Shown: piece after piece, positions 17,517 through 26,375 of the stretch
Numbering within the stretch: the stretch's first letter is position 1
Layout: each line of letters starts with the position of its first letter
Assembly (NCBI RefSeq): GCF_031191205.1
Contig: NZ_CP133470.1
Span: 813,501-877,500 of the forward strand
Length of the DNA: 64,000 bases
Origin: Haemophilus parainfluenzae ATCC 33392
GTDB taxonomy: Bacteria; Pseudomonadota; Gammaproteobacteria; Enterobacterales; Pasteurellaceae
Reading direction: 5' to 3'
The notes under the pieces: model-generated
What the model saw: only the letters and a program-made list of their open reading frames with translations
Databases searched by the model: none
What the model was told of the DNA's origin: nothing
Made by a program: the position numbers and the translations under genes

Positions 17517-17858
17517 ATGTTTTATTTATTAGAAGAATATGAAGATGAATTGTTATGGTCTGGGAATATATTTAGAGTTTTTATCCAGAATAAGGGTGAG
17601 AATTATTACACAGATCGAGTCGTGGACTTTATTATCTTTGAAACAGAGGATGTTGACAGACCGCTTGGATTGTTATCTATATCTGGTTATAAGGCTGGAA
17701 AAATAGTGCTTATCTTTCCTAAAGAGGCTTTTAAAAAAGACGCGATTTATTCTTTAGATAAGAATTGGATAGAAAAAAACATATATGATTATTTATATCT
17801 AAACAAAGAGTGTGACAAAGTTTTTATATCAAAAAACGATTCAATACTTCCATTCTAA
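17517..17858 (+). CDS. Immunity-protein-like small cytosolic protein
   Basis: A 113-residue acidic soluble protein (MFYLLEEYEDELLWSG, VVDFIIFETED, LSISGYKAGKIV). Size, acidity and genomic context resemble orphan immunity proteins of polymorphic toxin systems, but I cannot assign a family. ATG 17517 is preferred over GTG 17511 because AAGG at 17506-17509 is correctly spaced for it. It is followed by an uptake-signal terminator that is copy 1 of the island repeat. Confidence 0.6.
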   Translation: MFYLLEEYEDELLWSGNIFRVFIQNKGENYYTDRVVDFIIFETEDVDRPLGLLSISGYKAGKIVLIFPKEAFKKDAIYSLDKNWIEKNIYDYLYLNKECDKVFISKNDSILPF

Positions 17859-17907
17859 TAGCTAGAGTAAGCTATATTTAAACTTATACAAAAGAAATTG
17901 TTGGATT

Positions 17908-17973
17908 AAAGTGCGGTCAATTTTCAAAGAGTTTTAAAACCTCTCAAAAATTGACCGCACTTTTTGTATTTTT
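17908..17973. repeat. Uptake-signal terminator and 46-bp island repeat, copy 1
   Basis: An inverted uptake-signal pair (AAAGTGCGGTCAATTTT from 17908, complement ending 17963) forms a long terminator. Its right part, 17928-17973, is nearly identical to 27233-27278 and 28374-28419. The shared unit begins AGAGTTTTAAAACCTCTC and ends in ACTTTTTGTATTTT. Confidence 0.85.
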
Positions 17974-17999
17974 GATGCTTCTTCTACCGAAATATCACC
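17974..17999 (-). pseudogene. Decayed fragment of the purT 3' end
   Basis: Directly after repeat copy 1, about 26 bp match the purT coding region near 28481-28506 with about three differences (shared GAAATATCAC and TTCTAC blocks). On the minus strand it reads DISVEEA, against DISVEKA in PurT. It is short, so chance similarity cannot be excluded alone, but the same repeat abuts purT-like sequence in the other two copies. Confidence 0.5.
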
Positions 18000-18178
18000 C
18001 TCTCATAGCAATCTCGACAGCAACACAATTCCTTTTCTGTTCACTTGTTCTATTGAGAAAACTGGTTAGTCCAACTCGCTTGTTTACTTGCTCTAAAAAT
18101 CAGTATGTTTATGATATTTTGATATAAAATTATCAAATAAAAATTTTTTTACATAAATTTGATAAAATTTTATTGATT
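18000..18178. other. AT-rich upstream region of tpl
   Basis: With the repeat and the leader, this completes the 443-bp gap 17859-18301 between the immunity-like gene and tpl. It is strongly AT-rich near its right end (runs of A and T at 18115-18175). I see no gene or recognisable site here other than the CRP box that follows. Confidence 0.5.
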
Positions 18179-18194
18179 TGTGACTTTGATCACA
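18179..18194. promoter_or_regulatory. CRP (cAMP receptor protein) binding site upstream of tpl
   Basis: TGTGA-N6-TCACA with both half-sites perfect, 108 bp before the tpl start. It implies catabolite control of tyrosine breakdown, as known for tpl and tna operons elsewhere. Confidence 0.8.
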
Positions 18195-18283
18195 GTATTG
18201 CAGAAAAAAATTAAGTACTATGCTTGCAACTCGATGATAGATGTTTTTAGTAGCGGGTTAATAATCATGGACTTTAAACCTAA

Positions 18284-19678
<1,395 letters not shown>

Positions 19679-19685
19679 GCCTACC

Positions 19686-19718
19686 GCCCTTACCTCAGTA
19701 ACGGGGTAAGGGCTTTTT
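19686..19718 (+). terminator. Hairpin terminator between tpl and tyrP
   Basis: A 9-bp stem (GCCCTTACC, 19686-19694, with GGTAAGGGC, 19705-19713) is followed by TTTTT. It probably attenuates read-through into tyrP rather than fully isolating it. Confidence 0.85.
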
Positions 19719-19809
19719 GTATCTAAAAAATATTTGGTTAATGAGAAAAATGCGAAAACATTCTAATGACATTGTGGTTTGATGTATTGTCAAATAAGGA
19801 AGTGACTAG

Positions 19810-19832
19810 CCTTTCTACGATAATCGGAAAGG
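19810..19832 (+). promoter_or_regulatory. Hairpin covering the tyrP ribosome-binding site
   Basis: CCTTTC (19810-19815) can pair with GAAAGG (19827-19832), with CGA and TCG extending the stem inside. The right arm includes the first bases of the AAGGAG Shine-Dalgarno sequence of tyrP, so folding would hide it. Confidence 0.45.
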
Positions 19833-19841
19833 AGAAAACTT

Positions 19842-21056
19842 ATGAACAAAACATTGGGAAGTACCTTGATTACCTCAGGGACGATGATTGGGGCAGGGAT
19901 GCTTGCCATGCCTCTCACCTCTGCAGGAATAGGTTTCACGTTTACAGTTGTTCTACTTGTTCTTTTATGGATTCTGCTCACCTATAGCGCATTATTATTT
20001 GTTGAGGTTTATCAAACAGCTGAACATGATGCCGGTATTGGCACGCTTGCCGCACAGTATTTTGGTCGACCAGGACGAATTATTGCAACCAGCGTATTAA
20101 TGATTTTCCTTTATGCGTTACTTTCCGCCTATGTAACCGGTGGTGGTGCAATTCTTGCTTCAACTTTACCTGATTTTGCGACGCCTGATCTCAAAATGAA
20201 AGGTTCCATCCTAGCATTTACGATCTTCTTTGGTATCTTCGTAGCAATTGGCACAAGCTTTGTGGATGCCTTAAATCGTTTCTTATTTATTACGATGATT
20301 GCGGCGCTATTCATTGTGCTTGGATTGATGATTCCAGAAATTAAAATCGATAACTTAATGGCCATGCCAATTGATAAAGCGCTATTGATTTCAGCTAGCC
20401 CAGTTTTCTTTACTGCTTTTGGTTTCCACGGTTCAATTCCTTGCTTAAATAAATATTTAGAAGGTGATGTAAAAGCCTTAAGATTTTCTATTATTATGGG
20501 CTCTGCAATCACATTAGTGGGTTATCTTTTATGGCAATTTTCTACTCACGGCGTGTTAAGTCAAAGCCGATTCTTAGAAATCCTTAATCAAGATCCAACA
20601 TTAAATGGATTGATTGAGGCCGTTCGAGTGATTACAGGCAGCACCATTATTGCGGCTGTCGTGAAAATCTTCTCTGCCTTAGCACTGATTACCTCATTCT
20701 TAGGGGTCGCACTAGGTTTACTAGAATGTATTGACGACTTGTTAAAACGTGTATTCAATTTTTCTGCAAACCGTTTAAGTTTAGGTTTCTTAACGTTCCT
20801 TCCGCCATTGCTCTTTGCATTCTTCTATCCAGAAGGTTTTATCCTTGCATTAGGTTATGCAGGACAAATGTTTGCTTTCTATGCAGTGGTATTGCCAGCA
20901 GCATTGGTTTGGAAAGCACGCCATCAACATCCAAACTTACCTTATCGTGTGCCGGGTGGTTCAGGGTTCTTACTCTTTGTCTCAATTCTAGGGATTATTA
21001 TTGTGAGTATCCCATTCCTAATCAAATTAGATGTATTGCCTGCAGTAGTAGGTTAA
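19842..21056 (+). CDS. tyrP: Tyrosine-specific transporter, TyrP type (HAAAP family)
   Basis: A 404-residue, about 11-TM aromatic amino acid permease of the inner membrane. The N-terminus (TLGSTLITSGTMIGAGMLAM) and the blocks FTAFGFHGSIPC and FLGVALGLLECIDDL match E. coli TyrP along the whole length better than Mtr or TnaB. Placed after tpl, it would import the substrate of tyrosine phenol-lyase, like the tutA-tutB pair of Erwinia herbicola. The ribosome-binding site is AAGGAG, partly in a hairpin. An inverted uptake-signal terminator ends the unit. Confidence 0.88.
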   Translation: MNKTLGSTLITSGTMIGAGMLAMPLTSAGIGFTFTVVLLVLLWILLTYSALLFVEVYQTAEHDAGIGTLAAQYFGRPGRIIATSVLMIFLYALLSAYVTGGGAILASTLPDFATPDLKMKGSILAFTIFFGIFVAIGTSFVDALNRFLFITMIAALFIVLGLMIPEIKIDNLMAMPIDKALLISASPVFFTAFGFHGSIPCLNKYLEGDVKALRFSIIMGSAITLVGYLLWQFSTHGVLSQSRFLEILNQDPTLNGLIEAVRVITGSTIIAAVVKIFSALALITSFLGVALGLLECIDDLLKRVFNFSANRLSLGFLTFLPPLLFAFFYPEGFILALGYAGQMFAFYAVVLPAALVWKARHQHPNLPYRVPGGSGFLLFVSILGIIIVSIPFLIKLDVLPAVVG

Positions 21057-21070
21057 TAACATGATTAAAA

Positions 21071-21117
21071 TAAAGAAGTGCGGTTAAAACACGCTGATTT
21101 TTAACCGCACTTCTTTA
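21071..21117. terminator. Bidirectional uptake-signal terminator between tyrP and the YheO-like gene
   Basis: A 19-bp stem (21071-21089 with 21099-21117) contains AAGTGCGGTTAAAA and its complement. The right arm includes the stop codon of the convergent gene. Confidence 0.88.
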
Positions 21118-21792
21118 TGCTTTCTCTTTGATCGTTTTGAGGTAGCGATATACGCTAGGTTCTGAGATTTTCAAATATTTCGCCACCATCGGAATGGCAC
21201 CTTTGATATTGAAAATGCCTTTATCAAATAAGACTTGAACGGCGTTTTCCCGCTGTCTTAAACTGAGTGGTTTATCGGAATGTAATAGGGTGAAATCAAG
21301 GTATTCACAAAGGATATCTTCGATAGAGTTTTCGAGTTTTTCTTTATTAATAATTTCGGCCTCTTCCACTTCAGCAAAGGCCGCATCAATACCTAAAATA
21401 TTGACGAAGTTTCCAAGATTTTCTAATGAAATTAATTTAGTCATCACATCAACCAACTCAGAGGTATCATGATTAATACAAAGGATGCCTTCTAATTTAT
21501 CCCCATTTTTAATGAAATAAGTTGCACCTCGAATGACCTTTTCGGAATCTGCCACCGCTTTGTAGTTAAAGATAAAATCCTTATCTAAATACACTTTATC
21601 CTGCAACAAACTTGAAGCAAAAGAGCTAAGCGGAGAAGAAAGCGTTCGACCACTGACGTGGCTATTCGCAATGGCTTCCATATGAGCCTTATTCTTATCA
21701 AAAGAATGAAATACGACTTCGTATTTAGGACCGAGAACATTTCCCAAAAAATGGGTTAGGCCAATAAAATATTTCTTTTGTATGTTATTCAT
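21115..21792 (-). CDS. YheO/DauR-like transcriptional regulator
   Basis: A 225-residue protein with an N-terminal PAS-like YheO domain (FLGNVLGPKYEVVFHSF near 15-31) and a C-terminal helix-turn-helix (AIPMVAKYLKISEPSVYRYL at about 200-219). Members of this family regulate amino-acid, sulfur or D-amino-acid genes. Position convergent with tpl-tyrP makes it a candidate regulator of tyrosine use; this is inference from neighbourhood. Confidence 0.8.
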   Translation of the reverse strand: MNNIQKKYFIGLTHFLGNVLGPKYEVVFHSFDKNKAHMEAIANSHVSGRTLSSPLSSFASSLLQDKVYLDKDFIFNYKAVADSEKVIRGATYFIKNGDKLEGILCINHDTSELVDVMTKLISLENLGNFVNILGIDAAFAEVEEAEIINKEKLENSIEDILCEYLDFTLLHSDKPLSLRQRENAVQVLFDKGIFNIKGAIPMVAKYLKISEPSVYRYLKTIKEKA

Positions 21793-22003
21793 ACCAGTTT
21801 ATCTCATTAATTTCAGATTGCTGTAGGTATTCTATAACCGCTTATTTTTTATGGCAAATATATTGTAAAAAACGGCAGGTTATCTATGTTTTTTTACTTT
21901 AAGTGAATCTTATAATGCTTAGAGGATATGGTTAGACAATACTTCTGTGATATTCTTTGGTGTTGGGATTTGTATCTTATTCAGTTGATGGTAAGCAATT
22001 TGA

Positions 22004-22363
22004 AGGAATCATGAAAAATACGCCAACAGGAAATTAATATGTTGGTATTCAAATGGATGTTTTTATACTCCAAAAATGGTTAATTGCGTTGATAAGGGAA
22101 AAGAATACCCATTAATTGCAGGGTATCAAAAAAAAGAACTACTAGGACATACAAACTCAAAACAAAGATGGAAAAATCTTGTTTCTTGTGGAGGAAAGTA
22201 TGGCGATATAAATCTACACTACTATCCACAAAACTATCAAATAAATGGTAAAAGATACAAAAATCTTGATGAATGTATGAATACTAAAGGGTATATATAT
22301 CTTTACCCTGCTGAATGTGGCTATCAAGATCCTAAGTGGGATAAGGGAAAATGTAACTTATAA
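22004..22363 (+). pseudogene. N-terminally truncated Cys-rich lipoprotein relative
   Basis: The frame is open from 22004 with no start until ATG 22076. The pre-ATG part (ICWYSNGCFYTPK) continues sensibly into MVNCVDKGKEYPL, so the gene has probably lost its signal peptide and start. Later parts have VSCGGKYGD and LDECMNTKGY, resembling the Cys pair and the C-x3-KGY end of the lipoprotein at 15640, then a tail with AECGYQDPKW. If expressed from 22076 it would be a 95-residue cytosolic protein. A small two-TM gene follows, repeating the lipoprotein plus two-TM order. Confidence 0.5.
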
Positions 22364-22458
22364 CGAATTGAATTTATTATTTAAACAGAGTGTGGTCAGT
22401 TTTCAAAGCGTTTTTCAGAGGCTGTTGGAAAAGAGTTGAATAATAAGGAGAATAAAAA

Positions 22459-22665
22459 ATGAGAACTTTATCTTTCTTAATTTGGTCTGGTATCTTTGTG
22501 TCTTTTTGTGGTTCTATTTTTGTAGGTTTTTTTCTACTTTTAAATTATATTAAATTTAATGAATTTGATTATATCTTACTATTCAAGGTGGTCTTTGTGT
22601 TTTTTATTGCTGGTTTTGTTATTCCTATACCAGAGTTAATAAAGTTAAGAAATAAAATAAAATGA
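22459..22665 (+). CDS. Small two-TM membrane protein
   Basis: A 68-residue protein with helix about 5-29, a turn with Lys, Glu and Asp (YIKFNEFD), helix about 39-56 and a basic end (LIKLRNKIK). Preceded by AAGGAGAA. Same size and topology as the products at 16187, 16411, 16756 and 17261, and again directly downstream of a Cys-rich lipoprotein-like gene. Function unknown. Confidence 0.62.
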   Translation: MRTLSFLIWSGIFVSFCGSIFVGFFLLLNYIKFNEFDYILLFKVVFVFFIAGFVIPIPELIKLRNKIK

Positions 22666-22710
22666 TTATTGGTTGATCATAATATTTAATTGTATATTTT
22701 TATTATCTAT

Positions 22711-22842
22711 ATGCTGGTGATGCTAAAATACCATGGATATACATGGTATCATCAAGACACAGGACGAATGCAATTAGCTCCAGAGTGGGATCATTCAAAG
22801 ACAGAACATGTGGGTGGAGATTATATCCAAAAAGGAAAATAA
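22711..22842 (+). pseudogene. C-terminal scrap of a WHH-family nuclease toxin
   Basis: A 43-codon frame reads GYTWYHQDTGRMQLAPEW and then DHSKTEHVGGDY before the stop. This is the end of the WHH-type nuclease domain (HNH/endonuclease VII group) found at the tips of CDI, Rhs and Maf polymorphic toxins, whose consensus is W-H-H, then MQLVP, then H and HxGG. The middle His of WHH is Tyr here. The rest of the toxin is absent, so it is an orphan tip. The immunity-like gene starts 1 bp after its stop, the expected toxin-immunity order. Confidence 0.75.
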
Positions 22843-22843
22843 T

Positions 22844-23227
22844 ATGTGGAAAATATATAAAGATAATGATCAAGATCTTAGTTTCGTATTAGGTTGTATG
22901 TATTGTCAAGCCATAGATTTAAAAGAGTTTAAATTATGGCTTTTGAGGGTAATTGAAACCTCTAATACAGATGACATACCTATGTATATTTATGATCTTA
23001 CTGATTTCGATGGCCCCTTATTTAAGATCTCAGAAGTGATAGGTTTTTCATTGAGGAATTATTTTTCTCTTGAAGAGGAATACTCTATTTATGGTATTGC
23101 TTATATTAGAAATAAAAATATTGTAGATGCGCCAGTTGAAATGGATAAAGCCATTCATTACCTTAAATTAAATAATTATTTATTGAAGAAATTTAAATAT
23201 TTTTTTCCTTTTATAGATGAGGTTTAA
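22844..23227 (+). CDS. Orphan immunity protein (partner of the WHH toxin scrap)
   Basis: A 127-residue acidic, soluble, predicted mixed alpha/beta protein (MWKIYKDNDQDLSFVLG, MYIYDLTDFDGP). I start it at ATG 22844, with AAAGGAAAAT upstream, rather than 22808, which lies inside the toxin scrap. Its place directly behind a WHH nuclease end makes it the likely cognate immunity protein. I do not recognise a named immunity family. Confidence 0.65.
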   Translation: MWKIYKDNDQDLSFVLGCMYCQAIDLKEFKLWLLRVIETSNTDDIPMYIYDLTDFDGPLFKISEVIGFSLRNYFSLEEEYSIYGIAYIRNKNIVDAPVEMDKAIHYLKLNNYLLKKFKYFFPFIDEV

Positions 23228-23354
23228 ATTCTTCTGATGCTCGCTCTCAGATAGCGTGCGTCTTCTGGCGTGTACTTGTATCTAACTAAAAATAAACAAA
23301 CTGAAATTCTTCATAAAAATAGTGAAAATCTGAATCAAATAAAATTGATGTTTA

Positions 23355-23378
23355 GGCTCGCGTTGGGAAACGCGAGCC
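23355..23378. repeat. GNRA-type hairpin element, copy A
   Basis: A 10-bp perfect stem (GGCTCGCGTT, 23355-23364, with AACGCGAGCC, 23369-23378) closes a GGGA tetraloop. It is GC-rich in an AT-rich island and has no T-run. Related hairpins occur at 23981-23999, 26333-26360 and 27022-27041. Confidence 0.55.
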
Positions 23379-23394
23379 ATCGTTGGAGCATTAA

Positions 23395-23895
23395 GTGAAA
23401 GACGTTAAAGAAAAGTTTAGAAATATTGATATTTGGTCTTTTGATGGAAAAGGTGATATAAATAACATATTGAAATTTCAATCTATATTCAACATTACTC
23501 TGCCAAATACTTATAGAGAATTAATGACTAGGTATAATAATCCTAAGTTTGAACAAGACACTTTTGATTTTTATGATCTATATCATAAACGAGAATCTTT
23601 AGCATCATTTGGATTTGATGGATTTAATTCCCAATATGAGAATATTTACAATCAATTTATTTATTCAGATGAAGATGGATATGAAAATGTGTATTCATTT
23701 GCTCATACATCTGAAGGAAACTGGTTATGCTTTGATTATAGAGATTCTCCTACAACATCAGAACCAAAGATCTCTTTAGTTATTCATGATGAATATAACG
23801 ATGAAATAGGAAAATGGCTTATTTTACCTGTGGCAAATAATTTTGATGATTTTCTAGATAGTCTTTATGATTTTAATGAGCGCTATCCTGATTAG
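23395..23895 (+). CDS. SMI1/KNR4 (SUKH) family immunity protein
   Basis: A 166-residue acidic protein with the SUKH pattern: LPNTYRELMTRYNN near the N-terminus, a central NWLCFDYRDSP, then IHDEYN and the terminal ANNFDDFLDSLYDF. SUKH proteins are typical immunity partners of nuclease toxins in contact-dependent and Rhs-type systems. The start is GTG 23395 with TTGGAG upstream. No toxin gene precedes it, so it is an orphan. Cognate toxin unknown. Confidence 0.82.
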   Translation: MKDVKEKFRNIDIWSFDGKGDINNILKFQSIFNITLPNTYRELMTRYNNPKFEQDTFDFYDLYHKRESLASFGFDGFNSQYENIYNQFIYSDEDGYENVYSFAHTSEGNWLCFDYRDSPTTSEPKISLVIHDEYNDEIGKWLILPVANNFDDFLDSLYDFNERYPD

Positions 23896-23924
23896 CAAGG
23901 AGTAATAGTGTTTCCCCAATGATA

Positions 23925-23999
23925 GCGCCAGCGTCCACGCTGGTGCTGCTTAATAAAAACATTGCGAATTTTACCCATAAACGTTGGGAGAACCAATGT
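23925..23999. repeat. Two further hairpin elements between orphan immunity genes
   Basis: GCGCCAGCGT (23925-23934) pairs with ACGCTGGTGC (23937-23946), with one G-T pair. About 35 bp on, AACGTTGG can pair with CCAATGTT across a GAGAA loop (about 23980-24000). The second resembles copy A in its GTTGGGA-AAC core. Confidence 0.4.
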
Positions 24000-24027
24000 T
24001 CAAAATTCTTTGGATTTTGTGACCGCA

Positions 24028-24204
24028 CTTTTAGTTGATAGGCACAAGCAAGGACTCTTGCGCCATCGTGGGGGATACGAAGATTATAAATATTTACCAG
24101 TTAGATTTGGGGCAGTAGTCGATTCAATGGCGAGTGAAGCTACAAGTAAAAAATTGGAAAATAATGAGAAAAACATGAAATCTATAATTCTAGGAGGTGA
24201 ATAA
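24028..24204 (+). pseudogene. Probable C-terminal toxin fragment
   Basis: An open frame reads HRGGYEDYKYLPVRFGAVV, then DSMASEATSKKLENN and MKSIILGGE. It has no plausible own start and begins just after an uptake signal (24021-24029). The next gene starts with GTG directly after its TAA, and the ribosome-binding site AGGAGG lies inside the fragment's end. That is the layout of a toxin C-terminus followed by its immunity gene. I do not recognise the toxin domain. Confidence 0.45.
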
Positions 24205-24432
24205 GTGTTTAATAATATTATTCAGTTTTTTATTTATTCCCTCGTTGTTTTTCTATCTGGATTTATAATAATATCTTTATGTTTTATCGTGTTTACCTTT
24301 ATCATAAATCTAGGTGATATTTCTATTCTTGAGATAAAGGATATACTATCTTTTAATTTCTATATGTTTTCTAGGATGTCACCATTAATAGTATTAGTAA
24401 TGCTTATATCTAAAAAACTCAGAGGTAGCTAG
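24205..24432 (+). CDS. Small membrane protein, possibly immunity to a membrane toxin
   Basis: A 75-residue protein with two long hydrophobic segments (about 6-36 and 52-67), a loop with GDISILEIKD and a basic tail (SKKLRGS). It starts at GTG 24205 with AGGAGG at good spacing, immediately after the toxin-like fragment. The size is that of the other two-TM proteins of the island. Function inferred only from position. Confidence 0.6.
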   Translation: MFNNIIQFFIYSLVVFLSGFIIISLCFIVFTFIINLGDISILEIKDILSFNFYMFSRMSPLIVLVMLISKKLRGS

Positions 24433-24556
24433 TATAGAAAGTGTTTAATTTCTGATGTTAAGTTATTAGAAATTTGTAGTCTGTTTGATATTTAAACAGA
24501 CTACAATTTAAAATACAGAAGTACAAAGTGCGGTCGATTTCTAAAACGTTTTCTGT

Positions 24557-24966
24557 TACCCATTTATTAGATAAACCTTTCCAACAACTTTCCGGCGGCG
24601 AAAAAAGCCCGCGTGCAGCTTGCCCGTTGTTGCATTAAAGAGGCGCCCCTATTGCTTGCCGATGAACCCATTGCTTCACTCGATCCTTACTACCAAATCG
24701 ACATCATGGAACAGCTCAAATCTCTCACCCCAACGCATACTTGCGTGGTGGCGATTCATCATCTTTCTTTGGCGTATAAATTTTGTGATGAAGTGATTTT
24801 ATTGAATAAAGGGCAAATTATTGCCAACGGTGAAACACAATGCGTATTAACCGCTGATAATTTGGCGAAAACGTTTAGTATTTGGGCGGAAATTGACGAA
24901 ACAAAAAAAGAAATCGTCGCCATTGAAAAACTAAAGAACAATGAATTTTTATCCCATTACGAATAA
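24557..24966 (+). pseudogene. ABC transporter ATPase remnant (C-terminal part, frameshifted)
   Basis: The fragment begins THLLDKPFQQLSGGE and continues KARVQLARCCIKEAPLLL, ADEPIASLDPYYQ and VVAIHHLSLAYKFCDE. This is the signature, Walker B and switch His of an iron/haem/cobalamin-type ABC ATPase. The frame breaks at GAAAAAAGCC (near 24600), where one A too many separates LSGGE from KARVQ. The N-terminal half with Walker A is missing. The preceding uptake signal at about 24528 suggests a junction made by transformation. Confidence 0.8.
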
Positions 24967-25177
24967 TATCCTCGAAATGTGCGTAATGGTTAATGTTAAA
25001 AGTGCAGCTATTTTCTTGGTATTGTTTTGTAAATCATGGTGTTAAATAGAAAATACTTTGAGTTAAAATATTCTAGTGCTAATATAATAATCGATTGCAA
25101 AGGAGTGTTTAATGCAATCGGGCTAAGGACAATTTTATATTGCCTATAGATTATATTAATTATATTAAAAGGAAAAC
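24967..25177. promoter_or_regulatory. Upstream region of the trimeric autotransporter gene with an inverted repeat
   Basis: CGATTGCA (25092-25099) and TGCAATCG (25113-25120) form an 8-bp inverted repeat around AAGGAGTG, about 60 bp before the adhesin start. It may be an operator or leader hairpin. Very AT-rich sequence follows up to AAAAGGAAAAC, the ribosome-binding site. Confidence 0.35.
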
Positions 25178-26224
25178 ATGAAAAATATAACATTTAAAAG
25201 TAGTTTAATTGCATTGCTTGTAGCAGGGATGGGTATTGGTACTGCAACCGCAGCAACAGTAGATGATTTGGATAAAATCGTTACCCGTCATGGAAAGGTT
25301 ATCGGTGCACATGAAAAAGTAATCCAAGCTCATGAAAAAGTAATCCAAGCTCATGAAAAAGTGATCCAAACGCATGAAGGCGCAATTAAAACGCATGAAG
25401 GCGCAATTAAAACGCATGAGGGAGTGATTAATAACCATTCTGATCAGTTGGCAGATCATAATGACAAATTAGTGAAATATAAAAGAACAATCGATAATCA
25501 TGATAGCGTTATTACTGCGCATGAAGGCGTGATTCAGACTCATGAAAAAGTAATTCAAACTCATGAAGGCGTAATTCAAAATCATGAGAAAGCAATTCAA
25601 ACTCATGAAGGCGCGATTAAAACTCATGAAGGTGTACTCCAAACTCATGAAGGCGCGATTAAAACTCACGAGGGTGCAATCCAGACTCATGAGAAAGTAA
25701 TTCAAGCTCATGAGAAAGCAATTCAAACTCATGAAGGTGCGATTAAAACTCATGAAGGTGTACTCCAAACTCATGAAGGTGTACTCCAAACTCATGAAGG
25801 TGCGATTAAAACTCACGAGGGTGTACTCCAAACTCATGAAAATGCAATCAATGCGCAAAAAGCTGTATTAAATACCCATGAAAATGCGATTAATGCACAT
25901 AAAGCCGCGTTAGACAGACATGAAACTGAAATTCGTGAAAGTAGAGCAAATGTTGCCGGTTTGAATACCCGCATCGATAGCTTAGGCCGTGAAATCAAAA
26001 ATGGCCTGTCTACACAAGCAGCATTAAACGGTTTATTCCAACCTTATAATGTCGGTAAACTAAATATAAGTGCTGCGGTTGGTGGTTATCGTGATAAAAC
26101 TGCTTTAGCGGTAGGTAGCGGTTTCCGTTTCAATGAAAAATTTGCGATGAAAGCCGGTGTTGCTGTAAACGCCAATGGCGGTGGTGGTATGGCATATAAC
26201 GTTGGTGCTAACTTTGAATTCTAA
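25178..26224 (+). CDS. Short trimeric autotransporter adhesin (YadA-anchor) with a histidine-heptad stalk
   Basis: A 348-residue surface protein secreted by the type Vc route. A signal peptide (about 1-25, ending ATAA) leads into a stalk of 31 consecutive heptads (residues 37-253) and a YadA-type membrane anchor (about 254-348, with LNTRIDSLGREIKNGL, then four beta strands ending NVGANFEF). There is no head domain. The heptad consensus is [TA]HE[GK][AV][IL][KQ]: Ile/Leu/Val sits at core position a and His at core position d in 29 of 31 heptads (Tyr in heptad 10, Gln in heptad 28). Only NIT in the signal peptide and NIS in the anchor are N-glycosylation sequons, so it is an unlikely target of the ngt product. 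It is flanked by the ABC remnant and a strong terminator. Confidence 0.88.
   Translation: MKNITFKSSLIALLVAGMGIGTATAATVDDLDKIVTRHGKVIGAHEKVIQAHEKVIQAHEKVIQTHEGAIKTHEGAIKTHEGVINNHSDQLADHNDKLVKYKRTIDNHDSVITAHEGVIQTHEKVIQTHEGVIQNHEKAIQTHEGAIKTHEGVLQTHEGAIKTHEGAIQTHEKVIQAHEKAIQTHEGAIKTHEGVLQTHEGVLQTHEGAIKTHEGVLQTHENAINAQKAVLNTHENAINAHKAALDRHETEIRESRANVAGLNTRIDSLGREIKNGLSTQAALNGLFQPYNVGKLNISAAVGGYRDKTALAVGSGFRFNEKFAMKAGVAVNANGGGGMAYNVGANFEF
25286..25936 (+). repeat. 21-bp tandem repeat array encoding coiled-coil heptads
   Basis: Thirty-one in-phase 21-bp units with the pattern CATGAAGGY or CATGAAAAR in nearly every unit. Adjacent copies are often identical (for example the units at 25307-25369). 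Recombination or slippage between units changes stalk length without breaking the frame. Confidence 0.9.
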
Positions 26225-26246
26225 TTCAAGTTTTTGTTAAATTAAA

Positions 26247-26281
26247 AAAAAGCGCTATTTCGAGAGAGATAGCGCTTTTTG
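26247..26281 (+). terminator. Intrinsic terminator of the trimeric autotransporter gene
   Basis: A 12-bp stem (26247-26258, AAAAAGCGCTAT, with 26269-26280) has a 10-base loop and an A/T-rich exterior. It lies 23 bases after the stop. Confidence 0.9.
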
Positions 26282-26332
26282 TTTGTCATATCTAAAAGTG
26301 CGGTTCATTTTTCAGGTATTTTTCCTTGGAGT

Positions 26333-26360
26333 TAGGCACTCGCCGGAAAACGAGTACCAT
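26333..26360. repeat. Hairpin element, copy B
   Basis: GGCACTCG and CGAGTACC flank CCGGAAAA. Together with the TTAGGC before and CCATC after, this matches the frame of copy A (TTAGGC, stem, GGAAA, stem, CCATC). Confidence 0.4.
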
Positions 26361-26375
26361 CAAAAAAATCTATAT

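Noticed and set aside
24557..24966. Functional ABC ATPase starting at 24613
   Set aside because: Walker A is absent and the signature motif is out of frame with the rest.
25205..25858. Antisense open frames of 84 and 129 codons opposite the heptad array
   Set aside because: They are by-products of the 21-bp repeat, with no ribosome-binding site, and the sense protein has clear signal peptide and anchor domains.
25286..25936. CRISPR-like array
   Set aside because: Repeats are 21 bp, contiguous and in coding phase, with no spacers or cas genes.
25178..26224. The autotransporter as substrate of the N-glycosyltransferase
   Set aside because: The stalk has no N-X-S/T sequon; only the signal peptide and anchor contain one each.
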